This document shows, in pieces, positions 1 to 9,470 of a DNA stretch of 64,000 bases (position 1 is its first letter; every line of letters begins with the position of its first letter). Origin of the DNA: Chloroflexi bacterium HGW-Chloroflexi-6 (lineage in GTDB: Bacteria > Chloroflexota > Anaerolineae > Anaerolineales > Villigracilaceae); contig PHBU01000011.1 of the NCBI GenBank assembly GCA_002840685.1, positions 124,001 through 188,000 of the forward strand, given 5' to 3'. A program made the translations under genes and the position numbers. Below the pieces are notes generated by a model. It did no database searches, was not told the DNA's origin, and saw only the letters and a list, made by a program, of their open reading frames with translations.

Positions 1-546
1 TTCTTCATCAAATAATCCGATCTTCTCAAAAACCTGCCGCGGCCAGGCCCCCATGTACACAGTATCCACCCATTCTTCTTTTTCCGAAAAGTGAAACCGT
101 CCCCCGCCAATCCCAAAGGATGTGCTGGTAGCCAGAGCAACCGCTTCACCAAAAAGATTTGTGCCGATGGCGCTCATCCGCCCCCCGACATTATCAGCTT
201 TGGTACGCTGTAAACTCTCAACACACTGGCGCACATAATCAGGCGCAATCAAAGTATGCCCGTCCACACGGAGGATAATATCACCTTTGGCCTCGCGCAA
301 AGCGATGTTGATACCAGTCGGAACAATTCTGCCGGGATTATCCAAAACCTGAATTTTCAGTTGCGGGTGAAGAATTGCAAAACGATTTATTATCGCGCGG
401 GTATTATCGCTGGAAATCCCATCTGCAATCAGGATTTCCATTCGTTCAAAAGGATAATCCTGAAACAAAATAGATTCCAAGCAACACTCAATGGATGTGG
501 ATTCGTTGCGGATAGGAAGAATGATAGAAATGTTAGAATACGACAT
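1..546 (-). CDS. Glycosyltransferase family 2, ExoA-like (partial, cut by window edge)
   Basis: Reading the minus strand from an ATG at 546 gives a protein starting MSYSNISIILPIRNES, the usual first beta strand of a GT2 (GT-A fold) enzyme. It continues with a DGISSDNT motif and an RVDGHT motif (DxD equivalent) that would bind the nucleotide-sugar and metal. The later GGRMSAIGTN stretch resembles the succinoglycan ExoA group. The C-terminus lies beyond base 1. It starts 3 nt after the stop of the PaaK-like gene, so it is the most distal visible gene of the large minus-strand polysaccharide operon. The sugar it transfers cannot be told from sequence. Confidence 0.88.
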   Translation of the reverse strand, partial: MSYSNISIILPIRNESTSIECCLESILFQDYPFERMEILIADGISSDNTRAIINRFAILHPQLKIQVLDNPGRIVPTGINIALREAKGDIILRVDGHTLIAPDYVRQCVESLQRTKADNVGGRMSAIGTNLFGEAVALATSTSFGIGGGRFHFSEKEEWVDTVYMGAWPRQVFEKIGLFDEE

Positions 547-549
547 AAA

Positions 550-1929
550 TTATTTAAGATGGGAAATAACCGCTTTAAATTTGCCGGCTTTTGTGCGAGG
601 AATTTCTGAAATTAAATCAACTACCACTGCAACATCGGCCCCGAGTCTTTGTTTGACGCGTTGAATGATTTCTTGCTCATTGTTGGTTCCAAAACCAACT
701 ACTGGAACAACCTTTATTCGAATTTGATTTAACGTTTCCTGAATAATCTGAGCCTCTTGGATAGGTAATCCATAAAAAATTGGATTCAGCCAAAATATTT
801 TTTTGCCATCAGCAGTGATGATTAAATCAGAATCGCGTCCTTCAATATCACCCATATAAGGCAAATTTCTCTGACATTGACATTTTAAATTATTACTTTT
901 TCTGCCGCGATCACCTAGCTTATACCTTATCAAAGGCATATCGGGATTAATTAAACCAGTTGCCAAAATCTGGCCTGCTTCATCCTCATCGTTTTTTGTT
1001 TCATCATCATGTATTATCTCTACAACTCCAGAATCTGGCCAATAATGCATATTGCCTTCCTGGCATTCACTCGCTGCCAATGCAATTTCTCCCATTCCAT
1101 AAGTTTGTATTACTGGGCATCCAAATGCTTCTGAAATAATCTCCCGCTGATTATCCCAAAGGGGTTCAGCATTTGTAAAAATTACCTTTGGAGAACATAC
1201 TTTTAATTGCTGATCTAAAATTAATTGAGCCAAGTGAGCTGCGGAGGATGGATATACAACCCAGTGAGTCGGATTTACCTTATTAATTATGTCAACATAT
1301 TGTTTCACAGTCTCTTTTGATATGTGAAAAGTTGATAGATATAATTGATTTAATCCGTAGTTTTTTACCCAAAATGGTGGTGTCTTTTTTTCTGGCGAAA
1401 CTATCATCTGACCGCCAAGAATTATCCATCGATCCTTAATCGAAACCTGATGCCATCGGCGTATTCTTGCCTCATACATTGCATACCAAAGTTGCACAGT
1501 TTCTTTGGATTGATAAATATTCAATGGTGTTCCAGTTGTGCCACCCGTATGATCTTCAAACATGTATCTCGTATTACAATCATCAGCAATAAATGACTTC
1601 GGATTTTGACGAATGTTTTCTTTCATAAGCACTGGCCAATTAGCTAATATTTCATAGCTTGAACGGTCGCCTTTTTGGCGAAGCTTACTCCAATACTTTC
1701 GGTAATAGGGAACCTGCGTAGCTGCACGATTTAGAATATACGCCAATCTCTCTTCGTGCCAAGAAGCCCACTTTTCTGCATTCCACGTGTCGCGTTCTAA
1801 GATTTCTTCAATCAAGCGCTCTGTCTGTGTCCCATAACGCCACCAACGTAAATAAAATCCCCAAACGCTTGCAGAAACGACTTTTAGATGATAAGGTAAT
1901 TTGTGATAAATACTAATTTTATCAACCAT
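550..1929 (-). CDS. PaaK/CapK-like adenylate-forming enzyme
   Basis: A 459-residue protein of the phenylacetate-CoA ligase (PaaK) superfamily, close in type to the CapK proteins found in capsule clusters. Visible signs are the phosphate-binding HTGGTTGTPL loop at about residues 127-136, a QTYGMGEIA adenylate-binding motif in the middle, and a C-terminal small domain ending IPRTKAGKFK with the expected late lysine. Family members activate a carboxylic acid with ATP. CapK-like members in polysaccharide clusters have no settled substrate. It lies between a decayed glycosyltransferase and the GT2 gene, so a role in decorating the polymer is inferred from context. Confidence 0.8.
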   Translation of the reverse strand: MVDKISIYHKLPYHLKVVSASVWGFYLRWWRYGTQTERLIEEILERDTWNAEKWASWHEERLAYILNRAATQVPYYRKYWSKLRQKGDRSSYEILANWPVLMKENIRQNPKSFIADDCNTRYMFEDHTGGTTGTPLNIYQSKETVQLWYAMYEARIRRWHQVSIKDRWIILGGQMIVSPEKKTPPFWVKNYGLNQLYLSTFHISKETVKQYVDIINKVNPTHWVVYPSSAAHLAQLILDQQLKVCSPKVIFTNAEPLWDNQREIISEAFGCPVIQTYGMGEIALAASECQEGNMHYWPDSGVVEIIHDDETKNDEDEAGQILATGLINPDMPLIRYKLGDRGRKSNNLKCQCQRNLPYMGDIEGRDSDLIITADGKKIFWLNPIFYGLPIQEAQIIQETLNQIRIKVVPVVGFGTNNEQEIIQRVKQRLGADVAVVVDLISEIPRTKAGKFKAVISHLK

Positions 1930-2360
1930 GAGCTATTATCTTCCCAAATAATTGCTCCCATTGTGGCATTATGATTAACCAATCATAATGTTCAGCTTTT
2001 GTGCGCGCGTTATGGGAGAATTTTTCTACCAGTTCAGGTTCAGTCAGCAGATGGTGGATGGCAACTGCCATGGCAGGCGCATCGCCAACATCAACCACAA
2101 GCGCATCGTGGTTACCCTGCCGCAAATAGGACAATTCACCCGCATCCGTTTGTGACAATCGGCAAGCCATAGGCCGCCACTTCCATGACCAACACGCCAA
2201 AACTCTCATAGCGAGCGGTATTCAAAAAAAATAGTTAGTGCGCCTAATTGATGGACGCTGACTTCGTAAAAATAGCGCGGTGCTTTAGCATAATGCGGTG
2301 TAGGGAAAGAGCATGCGTTTACAACGACAGATTTTCCAGATTAGCAAGTTTTACCCGTAA
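1922..2360 (-). pseudogene. Decayed GT4 glycosyltransferase C-terminal remnant
   Basis: The minus strand encodes the C-terminal third of a GT4 enzyme in pieces. One frame reads VVVNACSFPTPHYAKA, then HQLGAL and FLNTARYESFGVLVMEVAAY up to GLPIVT, which matches the end of a Rossmann donor-binding domain. The frame then breaks: the continuation TDAGELSYLRQG lies in another frame near 2150. The stretch between GAL and FLNTARY lacks several residues normally present (usually YAAADI-like). A stop precedes the remnant near 2340 and no N-terminal acceptor domain is found upstream. I therefore read it as a truncated, frameshifted gene rather than a small protein. A sequencing error could explain the frameshift but not the missing N-terminus. 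Confidence 0.75.
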
Positions 2361-2378
2361 CCATTATATGCCAAAATC

Positions 2379-3488
2379 TTATTTTGACTTAACTAAAGTT
2401 TGATAAAGAGTAACTATTTCTTTTGAGCGAACATTCCATGTAAAACCTTGTTCGATTGTCTTCCTGGCATTTTCACCAAGAGTTTTTCGAAAATTAGGTT
2501 CAGATATTACTCTTCTGATACCTTCCCGTAACGAATCAACATTTTTTGGAATAACCAGATATCCATTCTGCTCGTGTGCAATCAAACTAGGCACTCCGCC
2601 CACATTTGAAGCAATGACAGGAAGACCATAAGACATTGCCTCCATTACTGCATAAGACTGATCTTCGACATAAGTAGGAAAGACAAATATATCAGATTCA
2701 AGATATTCTTTATGCTTTTGCTGGTCATTCACTGGCCCGATATACTCGACCAAATTATTTTTATCAACGTTCTGCAAATATTTTTTTACATAAGGAGTGT
2801 CTAATGTATCTGCGCCTACAATTCGAAGTTTAAGATTTGCTATTTCTTTTTGCAATAAAAGATAAGCATCGATCAATTCGATAATCCCTTTTTCTAACAC
2901 CACACGCGTTAGGAATAACAAGGAAATACTATCCCTGAATGAACGATCTATACCATCTTGCGCAGGCAAATTTACCGCATTTCCAATATAAATAATTTTT
3001 TCTTCAGGAACACCAATATAAAGCCAGGTTTCTCGCATTTGCGGTGAGCCGGTCATAATACGATCATTTATTAAGGCACACTGCCTAATCAAGAACTGCG
3101 CAAATCGTGGCAACTGTTCATACCACTCACGCATATACCCGCCATGAAAATGAAAAATTGTTTTTCTTCTAAAAACCTTTGCCAAGAAAGCAATCCACGA
3201 TTTTTCAAAAAAACCAAAACCAGAATTTGATTGTATATGAACAATTGTAGGATGCCAAAAAATCAAATTTATCAAAAAGTTTATTGTTAGTACCACGGCA
3301 TTTAGGCAATTCGCCAAAAACCTTGTAATGCCAAGATACTTTTCCTTGTTAAAGTAACTAAATCGCACCACCCGGTAATCTATCGTACGAAACACATCTG
3401 AATTAAGTAACCCTTGAATATATGAAGTCATACCACCAAGAGGCGGAGGCAAAGGTGCTACATGTAATACTTTTATCGGGTCAATCAT
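2379..3488 (-). CDS. Glycosyltransferase family 4 (GT-B)
   Basis: A 369-residue retaining GT-B glycosyltransferase. The N-terminus LHVAPLPPPLGGMTSYI carries the glycine-rich acceptor-domain loop. The C-terminal half has VVLEKGIIELIDAY and the donor-binding motif AVMEAMSYGLPVIASNVGG with its conserved glutamate (EX7E type). Length and domain order are normal for the family. It overlaps the upstream GT4 gene by 8 nt, which indicates translational coupling in the polysaccharide operon. It presumably adds one sugar of the repeat unit at the cytoplasmic membrane face. Donor and linkage are unknown. Confidence 0.9.
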   Translation of the reverse strand: MIDPIKVLHVAPLPPPLGGMTSYIQGLLNSDVFRTIDYRVVRFSYFNKEKYLGITRFLANCLNAVVLTINFLINLIFWHPTIVHIQSNSGFGFFEKSWIAFLAKVFRRKTIFHFHGGYMREWYEQLPRFAQFLIRQCALINDRIMTGSPQMRETWLYIGVPEEKIIYIGNAVNLPAQDGIDRSFRDSISLLFLTRVVLEKGIIELIDAYLLLQKEIANLKLRIVGADTLDTPYVKKYLQNVDKNNLVEYIGPVNDQQKHKEYLESDIFVFPTYVEDQSYAVMEAMSYGLPVIASNVGGVPSLIAHEQNGYLVIPKNVDSLREGIRRVISEPNFRKTLGENARKTIEQGFTWNVRSKEIVTLYQTLVKSK

Positions 3489-4668
3489 ACGAATTCTCCT
3501 TCGGTTTATTCAAATAGGCTACAAGTTCAATTATTATGTTTTCTGAAGAATTTTTGAGAGTATTTTTCCGGGCAAGCAGTAAACCTTTTCTAATCATCAA
3601 ACGTCTTCGCTCAGGGCTTTGAATTACACGCTGAATGGCATCTGCGAGCAACTTAAAGTTGCGAGGTTCAACCAATTCAGCTGCGTCACCAACAAAATCA
3701 GGAATAGAGCCAACTCTTGTGGCCACCACAGGAACGCATTGGGACATGGCTTCCCAAATCACACGGGGAAAACCCTCAGATGCAAGGGATGCCTGAATAT
3801 AAACATCGGCCCGACGATAAAAAGAAAAGAGGTTATCGCCAATAGATTGGTAACCAGCATAATTTATATGTTGCTTGATATTTTTTGAGGTTGCAAACGC
3901 TGAAAGTTCATCTAAAATTGAATCGCCGCGCTCAACCGGTCCCACTAAATCCAAAACAACATTTATTCCTCGTTCACATAATAAGGCCACGGCCTGAGCC
4001 ATCTGCAATAAACCTTTGGCGCGATCCATTCTCCCTGCATACAAAAGATGATAAGGCGGCGCAGACTGGCACGTATCCAAGCGTTCAAAAAAATCACTTT
4101 CCATCAGCGTTGTGGTTCGAACTTCTCGAAGGTTAGATAGTAACGGGCTAAACTCATGATACAACACACGACTATTAACAAACGTCAGGCTGCGCCGCGC
4201 CGCGCGAAGTTCAGCCCACTTATTCCAATGAGACCAGAGACGAATGGCTTCCTTGCGCCAGCGAGGCTGAGGCAGATCGTCAATACCTTTCAAATAATCG
4301 CCAACCAATAACAAAGCCGTCGGTACCGGGGAGGCAGATACCATGGCAGGCAAGAGTGGTGAGGGGCCGCGCACCAGCAAAACATCCAGTTTTCCGGTAT
4401 AAGCCGCCAAATGCCGCGTGTAGCGTGATGAAAAAAACGTGCGATTTATAACACTGTTGTGCGGCCCAATATTAACCCACTTCACATTAGGCGATGTAAT
4501 GCGATAATCCATGAGTTCAAGTTCATCAAGGCGAGGTGAATGCTGGAAGCAAACAATTTGGTTGCATAAGCCAGCCAGACTATCAATAAATCGCCCCAGA
4601 TAGCCCGGCATGTAAAAACCATCTGGTTTATTGACGGCGGGAATGTGGTAATAAAAACCAAGACGCAT
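3481..4668 (-). CDS. Glycosyltransferase family 4 (GT-B)
   Basis: A GT-B glycosyltransferase of 395 residues when started at MRLGFYYHIPAV (4668). The open frame extends to 4710, but the upstream residues are not typical and the MRLGFYYH start matches the first beta strand of the family. The C-terminal domain shows LLYAGRMDRAKGLLQMAQAV and EGFPRVIWEAMSQCVPVVAT with the EX7E-type donor motif. It lies in the polysaccharide operon and overlaps the next gene by 8 nt. About 270 nt without a gene separates it from the O-antigen-ligase-like gene upstream, one of the few gaps in the operon. Donor sugar is unknown. Confidence 0.88.
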   Translation of the reverse strand: MRLGFYYHIPAVNKPDGFYMPGYLGRFIDSLAGLCNQIVCFQHSPRLDELELMDYRITSPNVKWVNIGPHNSVINRTFFSSRYTRHLAAYTGKLDVLLVRGPSPLLPAMVSASPVPTALLLVGDYLKGIDDLPQPRWRKEAIRLWSHWNKWAELRAARRSLTFVNSRVLYHEFSPLLSNLREVRTTTLMESDFFERLDTCQSAPPYHLLYAGRMDRAKGLLQMAQAVALLCERGINVVLDLVGPVERGDSILDELSAFATSKNIKQHINYAGYQSIGDNLFSFYRRADVYIQASLASEGFPRVIWEAMSQCVPVVATRVGSIPDFVGDAAELVEPRNFKLLADAIQRVIQSPERRRLMIRKGLLLARKNTLKNSSENIIIELVAYLNKPKENSYD

Positions 4669-4937
4669 GAGTTGTATCATCCTTAGAAACGATCTGTCGA
4701 ACAAGAACAATCATGGCAGCCACCTACCATATATAAATTAAGGGGCTTTACCGGTGAGGCCAGATAAAGTCTACGGGTGGTGAATGCTTGCACTTAAGGC
4801 TACGAAACATCCAATTTAGGCCGCAAAGTCTGTATCGGTCAGTCATTTTGCTCAACTTTTCTTGTTGGGCCGTCACAAAGGTGTACTTTATGCTTACCTT
4901 TTTCTTCAGATGTACGGTAGAGAAATTTTCCTAAAGT

Positions 4938-6323
4938 TTAGAATCTTGATCTTTGATTTTTTAATCGCAACAAATCATCCGAACCTTTTTCGAAACGAGA
5001 TGAAGTAGAAATGTTTTCATCGGAAATAGAGTTATTTTGAAGTGCCAGACGGGCTGCCGCTAATGCCAAAGCAACATGTGCCCAATAAAAAGAAAACATT
5101 AAATCAATAAATAAAAGATGAATTACCATTGCCAAGACCCCCAAGGCAAACCCAAAGGCCAATTCAGCATTTTTATTTTTTTGTTTTCGAAGAGCAGACC
5201 AGGTTATCGCGAGGGGGGCCAGACTTATGGCCAGCCCAGCCAGCGCCCCCATTAAACCCATCTCTACAAGTAAAGCCAGCCAGGCATTAAATGCTCCAGA
5301 AAACAAGAGTTCTGTTTCCGATGTAGCAAACTGCCGTTGTAAAAAAATGAATGTATTTGCTCCCCAACCCAGAAGCGGACGTTCCCAAAACATGCGTATA
5401 CCAAGGTCACGGACCATCAGACGGAATCGGTCATCTTTACTGACAACATCTGTGTAATCGGTCTGTCCAAGCCCCGCCCGAATTGCGATCTCTGCCTGAT
5501 TGTAATTAAAATCAATTACCGCAGCATAAATACTAAAAGTGATCAAGCCTACAAATAAAATCACGGGTATAAATCGCACCCAACCTTTAAGCGGAATACG
5601 GTTTAATATTATTGGTAAAACAAGCAACCAACTCAGCCAGGCACCACGCGTCTCATATTGTATGCCGTGAACAAGCATTGAAACTAAGGCCAACATAGCA
5701 AACCAGCGCCAGCGTATAGAAAAACTTTGAAACTGCGAAAAAAGCAAGATCACCAAGGCAAGGAAAATCGCTGGATGAAAACTAAATGAGGCCCCATTAA
5801 TCATCAAACTTGGCAATTGAAACATGGCCCGCAATGGCCTCAATTCAACGCGCCAAAGAGAAAGAATAAAGCCAAGCACCAGGATGACTTTCGTTAAAAA
5901 ACGTAATTTTTCCGGGGTATCTACTGCTGCCATAATGCCAAAGAGAACAAGCAAATAAACCACGAGATTGGGAAGCATCAATACAGTAAGGTTGAAATTG
6001 CTGCTAGCCAGGCTAGAAATAAAAAATGCCATTCCCAGTAAAACCATGAGAACTTTTTGCCACCCCGCAAGAGAAATACGAAAAGTATGAGATCTGGAAC
6101 GCATCAAAGCTCCGAAGGCTAAACCCAAAACGGGTATAGTTGTAACCGAAAATTCAACAGGCCCAATCTGCACATTCGGCAAGAGAGGAAAATATAAAGT
6201 AACAAGCATTAAGCCAACACCCCAAACCGGATTAGCCCATACCACAAACAAGAATACGATTGACACTATTAACGTGATCAAATAATTTACTCCACATATT
6301 CCCCGGCATATACCTGTTGCCAA
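4938..6323 (-). CDS. O-antigen ligase/polymerase-like membrane protein
   Basis: A strongly hydrophobic protein of up to 461 residues with about 10-12 predicted membrane segments and the layout of the O-antigen ligase / Wzy superfamily. Near two thirds along there is a large non-membrane loop containing RMFWERPLLGWGANTFIFL, the W(x)GxG-type motif common before the catalytic loop. It would ligate or polymerise polysaccharide units on the outer face of the membrane. The ATG at 6323 overlaps the upstream GT4 gene by 37 nt. A TTG at 6281 with GGAG eight bases upstream is an equally plausible start and removes a hydrophilic 14-residue head. Ligase versus polymerase cannot be decided by sequence alone. 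Confidence 0.82.
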   Translation of the reverse strand: MATGICRGICGVNYLITLIVSIVFLFVVWANPVWGVGLMLVTLYFPLLPNVQIGPVEFSVTTIPVLGLAFGALMRSRSHTFRISLAGWQKVLMVLLGMAFFISSLASSNFNLTVLMLPNLVVYLLVLFGIMAAVDTPEKLRFLTKVILVLGFILSLWRVELRPLRAMFQLPSLMINGASFSFHPAIFLALVILLFSQFQSFSIRWRWFAMLALVSMLVHGIQYETRGAWLSWLLVLPIILNRIPLKGWVRFIPVILFVGLITFSIYAAVIDFNYNQAEIAIRAGLGQTDYTDVVSKDDRFRLMVRDLGIRMFWERPLLGWGANTFIFLQRQFATSETELLFSGAFNAWLALLVEMGLMGALAGLAISLAPLAITWSALRKQKNKNAELAFGFALGVLAMVIHLLFIDLMFSFYWAHVALALAAARLALQNNSISDENISTSSRFEKGSDDLLRLKNQRSRF

Positions 6324-7495
6324 TGCTCCAGATGCTGTTTCCAGCCAAAAGATGTTAGCACTCGCTGGCGTGCCGCAAATCCCATTTGCTGGCGTAATGC
6401 AGCGCTTTCGCCCAAACGCGTCATCGCCAGCTGAAGCTCGAGGACATTGCCGGGAGAAATATAAAAACCTGTTTCACCTTCAATGTTTGCCAGGTCTGTG
6501 ATCCCCGGCAAACGCGCAATGATCACCGGCAGGCCAGCCGACATTGCCTCAATGGGCGCAATTCCCATTCCTTCGCGCCGGGAAGGAAAAACAAAAACAT
6601 CCCCGGCAGACATCAACATCGCCAGTTGCTGCCGATCATCAATTCTTCCCAAAAAATTAACACAAGGGTTCTGTTCCATGTTTTGCGTCAGGGCCACAAC
6701 TTGATCATTAACCAGGTTAGCATTCTCTGCCTGAGAACGTGGCCCAATTACCCATAATTTCCAGTCTGGGTACACAGTGGAAATACTATTAAATGCCTGC
6801 GCAAGCAGATCAAATCCCTTGCGAATGCCAACACTCCCTAGAAATATAAAAACAACATCTTCGGTACTCACTCCCATTGTCTTACGAAATTCAGTACGCG
6901 CTTCAGGGGAAACGGGAACAAATAAATCGTCGCGCACCCCACACGGCAGGCAGACGGCCTTTTGGGGCCAGATATTGCAAACAGATTGATGCAAGAATGG
7001 ACTGACAGAAACAAGGGTGTCAAACGATTCATAAAAAAGGCGCTTTGCCAGGCCGCGCCATCCCCGCAAATCCAGGGCGGCCTGATCACTATCAGCCAAT
7101 GAATGCACCCACACGCCGCGCGCTCCCTTATATCGCGCTATCCATCCCATCAAGCGAGCCATCAAGGCATCGCTGAATGAATCCAAACCTGCGAGGGAAC
7201 CGACATGAAGCACGTCAAAATCCAAACTCATTAAACAGGCCAATGCCCAAAACCAAAACACAATCCGGCGCATCAAGCGCCCCATGCGGGAAGCATGAAT
7301 AATCGGCGAGCGCCAGATATGTCCACTCTCTGCCCATGTCTGTTGGACGGGCATACCTGGCTTGCCAGATGTCAACACCTGAACTGTATAGCCACGCCGC
7401 ATCAAGTACTCCAGCCGCTCAATGGTAATAAGCAACTCACCACCAAAATCTGGCGGCCAATAGCTATAGCTCACAAACACAATTCGTTTTTTCAA
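6287..7495 (-). CDS. Glycosyltransferase family 4 (GT-B)
   Basis: A 402-residue GT-B enzyme. The N-terminus FVSYSYWPPDFGGELLIT gives the glycine-rich acceptor-domain loop. The C-terminal domain has FIFLGSVGIRKGFDLLAQAF, then REGMGIAPIEAMSAGLPVII with the donor-binding glutamate. It is part of the minus-strand polysaccharide operon, 21 nt after the methyltransferase gene, and its end overlaps the O-antigen-ligase-like gene if the ATG start of that gene is used. Donor and acceptor are not predictable. Confidence 0.9.
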   Translation of the reverse strand: MKKRIVFVSYSYWPPDFGGELLITIERLEYLMRRGYTVQVLTSGKPGMPVQQTWAESGHIWRSPIIHASRMGRLMRRIVFWFWALACLMSLDFDVLHVGSLAGLDSFSDALMARLMGWIARYKGARGVWVHSLADSDQAALDLRGWRGLAKRLFYESFDTLVSVSPFLHQSVCNIWPQKAVCLPCGVRDDLFVPVSPEARTEFRKTMGVSTEDVVFIFLGSVGIRKGFDLLAQAFNSISTVYPDWKLWVIGPRSQAENANLVNDQVVALTQNMEQNPCVNFLGRIDDRQQLAMLMSAGDVFVFPSRREGMGIAPIEAMSAGLPVIIARLPGITDLANIEGETGFYISPGNVLELQLAMTRLGESAALRQQMGFAARQRVLTSFGWKQHLEHWQQVYAGEYVE

Positions 7496-7516
7496 GTCAG
7501 TTCCTTATCCAGATTA

Positions 7517-8467
7517 TCACCCTTTTACTCGCCGCATCCAAAAGCTATTGGAGTCATAATGCAACCCATAGTTTTTTATTGCTTCTTCCTCGCTAATCCC
7601 GCCAGGCAATGGAAAAATATCCTTCAGGCGATTAGGATACTTTTCCGCAAGGTATGAACCAGTCCATAAGATCTGATATTCGTTATTGAATGCCAAAAAG
7701 GACTGCAATAAATATTGTTCTGCCCAAAAATAATGCTTCTCTAATAAAAATTTGGCGGGGTAATGCCTGGGCCAAAATATATCGTGGATATGCACCAATA
7801 CCCCCGGCTTGAGGCGCGGCAATATTTCAAGAAACAAATAGGTCACATCACCACCAAGCTTAACCGTATGAGTAGAATCGATAAACAAAATATCACCATC
7901 TTGCAAATCAGTTAAAAACTCAACGCTTAAATCTTCCACCTTTTTTGGCAAAACCTGGGACAGTCCGGGAAAGCCTTTCTGTAAGATACTACTTGGAAAC
8001 GGATCCACTGCGATCAATTCAGTATTTACCCCATCGGCACTGTTCAAACAAACCGCCCTGGCAGCCACACAGGTTGAACGCCCTGCCCCCAACTCAATTA
8101 TCTTGCGCGGTTTATAGTAGCGAATCATACAATGATATAAGGTTGCACATAACCATCCATACGTATCGTTACGCATATAATATTCGTGCGGTGTTGATGT
8201 AGGATCAAGAGGGAAGCTACATTCGTTCCTATATCGCGGCACAATTAGATCAACTTCCTGGAGTTGATCTATCTCCCGTAATTCAACACCAGGGAGCGTG
8301 GTTTCCTGCTCCCAAATTTTCCGATCCTGCAAGTTGCGCATATCTGGAATGGGGCTGTAATGATAATTTTTAGTGAGATTTATCCGAACTTTTTGGAAAA
8401 ACTCAAAGGTCTTCCTGGAAAACAGCCAATTATGCGTCATATCACGAAATCCAGCCCATAAAAACAT
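7517..8467 (-). CDS. Class I SAM-dependent methyltransferase (Methyltransf_24-like)
   Basis: A 316-residue protein with the motif KIIELGAGRSTCVAARAV at about residues 123-140, which is motif I of class I methyltransferases. It is followed by an acidic end of beta2 (ELIAVDPFP) and a DGDILFIDSTHTVKLGGDV segment typical of Methyltransf_24 / cephalosporin-hydroxylase-like proteins. Such enzymes in polysaccharide clusters usually methylate a sugar hydroxyl. The substrate is not evident here. It sits 10 nt after the GT2 gene in the operon. Confidence 0.82.
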   Translation of the reverse strand: MFLWAGFRDMTHNWLFSRKTFEFFQKVRINLTKNYHYSPIPDMRNLQDRKIWEQETTLPGVELREIDQLQEVDLIVPRYRNECSFPLDPTSTPHEYYMRNDTYGWLCATLYHCMIRYYKPRKIIELGAGRSTCVAARAVCLNSADGVNTELIAVDPFPSSILQKGFPGLSQVLPKKVEDLSVEFLTDLQDGDILFIDSTHTVKLGGDVTYLFLEILPRLKPGVLVHIHDIFWPRHYPAKFLLEKHYFWAEQYLLQSFLAFNNEYQILWTGSYLAEKYPNRLKDIFPLPGGISEEEAIKNYGLHYDSNSFWMRRVKG

Positions 8468-8477
8468 ATTACAACTC

Positions 8478-9470
8478 CTATTTCAAAAGATTGATAATCC
8501 GCTTTGCTAAATCAATGCTCGAAGTCCCTGCCAAGGCAACAATTAAATATGCCATTGCTTTGAAAGAAAAGCCATAGCGCAAGCTATGTCGAAACGCGAT
8601 CATTGCGTCAAGTCTCTTGCCATCAAGGGCGCATGCGCGAACCAGATTGCACCAAACACGCCCACGGGCGCGATCCAGCGGCAGGATTAGATATTCCCGA
8701 TGAAACTGGCGAGCCGTAGATTCACACAGTTCCAAGGCTTGTAAAAAGCGCGGGGCAAAAGATCGCGCTTGAGCAGTGACACTACCTTCATCTTTATGCC
8801 TTTCTACCAATACACGCCTGGTGTAGGCAAACTGTAGACCACCGATCGCAGCCCGCCACCACAATTCGAAATCTTCCGGCCCGCTTAATGATGGATTAAA
8901 GCTCCCTACAATTTCTAAGGCTTTTATTCGTAAAACCACAATGGACATTGTGCCAATAAAATTGCTGACCAATAGCGCTTCGGGCAAACCCACCTTTTCA
9001 ATTAGAAAAACATCACCTGGAATAGGTTCAGTTTTCACCATATCAAAACCTTTAGGGTGTTGAGAAAAACCATCCTGCCGGGTATTTAATAAATGATTAA
9101 TATTTACAAAGTCACTAAATAAAATATCAATTTGGGGATAACGTTCAAGCAAATCAATCATCCAGGATAATTTTCCTGGTAACCAGATATCATCTGAATC
9201 GATGAAGGCCAGAAACTTTCCACGAGCTTGCTCGACACCTACACTACGTCCATAACCAATCCCCTGGTTTTGATCAAAACGATAATATCGAATACGCGCA
9301 TCGTTGAATTGAGCCACGACCTGGTGGGTATCATCCGTTGAACCATCATCAATCACAATCAACTCGAAATCAGCAAAGTCTTGTTCCAACACAGAATTTA
9401 TTGCCTTTGGCAAACATATTGCTCTATTATAGGTGGGTAGTATGACGGACACGACAGGATTTGATGTCAT
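8478..9470 (-). CDS. Glycosyltransferase family 2 (GT-A)
   Basis: A 330-residue GT2 enzyme starting SVILPTYNRAICLPKAINSV, with VIDDGSTDDTH, the metal-binding FIDSDDIW motif and the acceptor-side SGPEDFELWWRA (ED motif). The architecture is complete for a GT-A catalytic domain with a helical C-terminal extension. It overlaps the upstream GT4 gene by 4 nt (ATGA), showing translational coupling within the operon. Sugar specificity is unknown. Confidence 0.92.
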   Translation of the reverse strand: MTSNPVVSVILPTYNRAICLPKAINSVLEQDFADFELIVIDDGSTDDTHQVVAQFNDARIRYYRFDQNQGIGYGRSVGVEQARGKFLAFIDSDDIWLPGKLSWMIDLLERYPQIDILFSDFVNINHLLNTRQDGFSQHPKGFDMVKTEPIPGDVFLIEKVGLPEALLVSNFIGTMSIVVLRIKALEIVGSFNPSLSGPEDFELWWRAAIGGLQFAYTRRVLVERHKDEGSVTAQARSFAPRFLQALELCESTARQFHREYLILPLDRARGRVWCNLVRACALDGKRLDAMIAFRHSLRYGFSFKAMAYLIVALAGTSSIDLAKRIINLLK

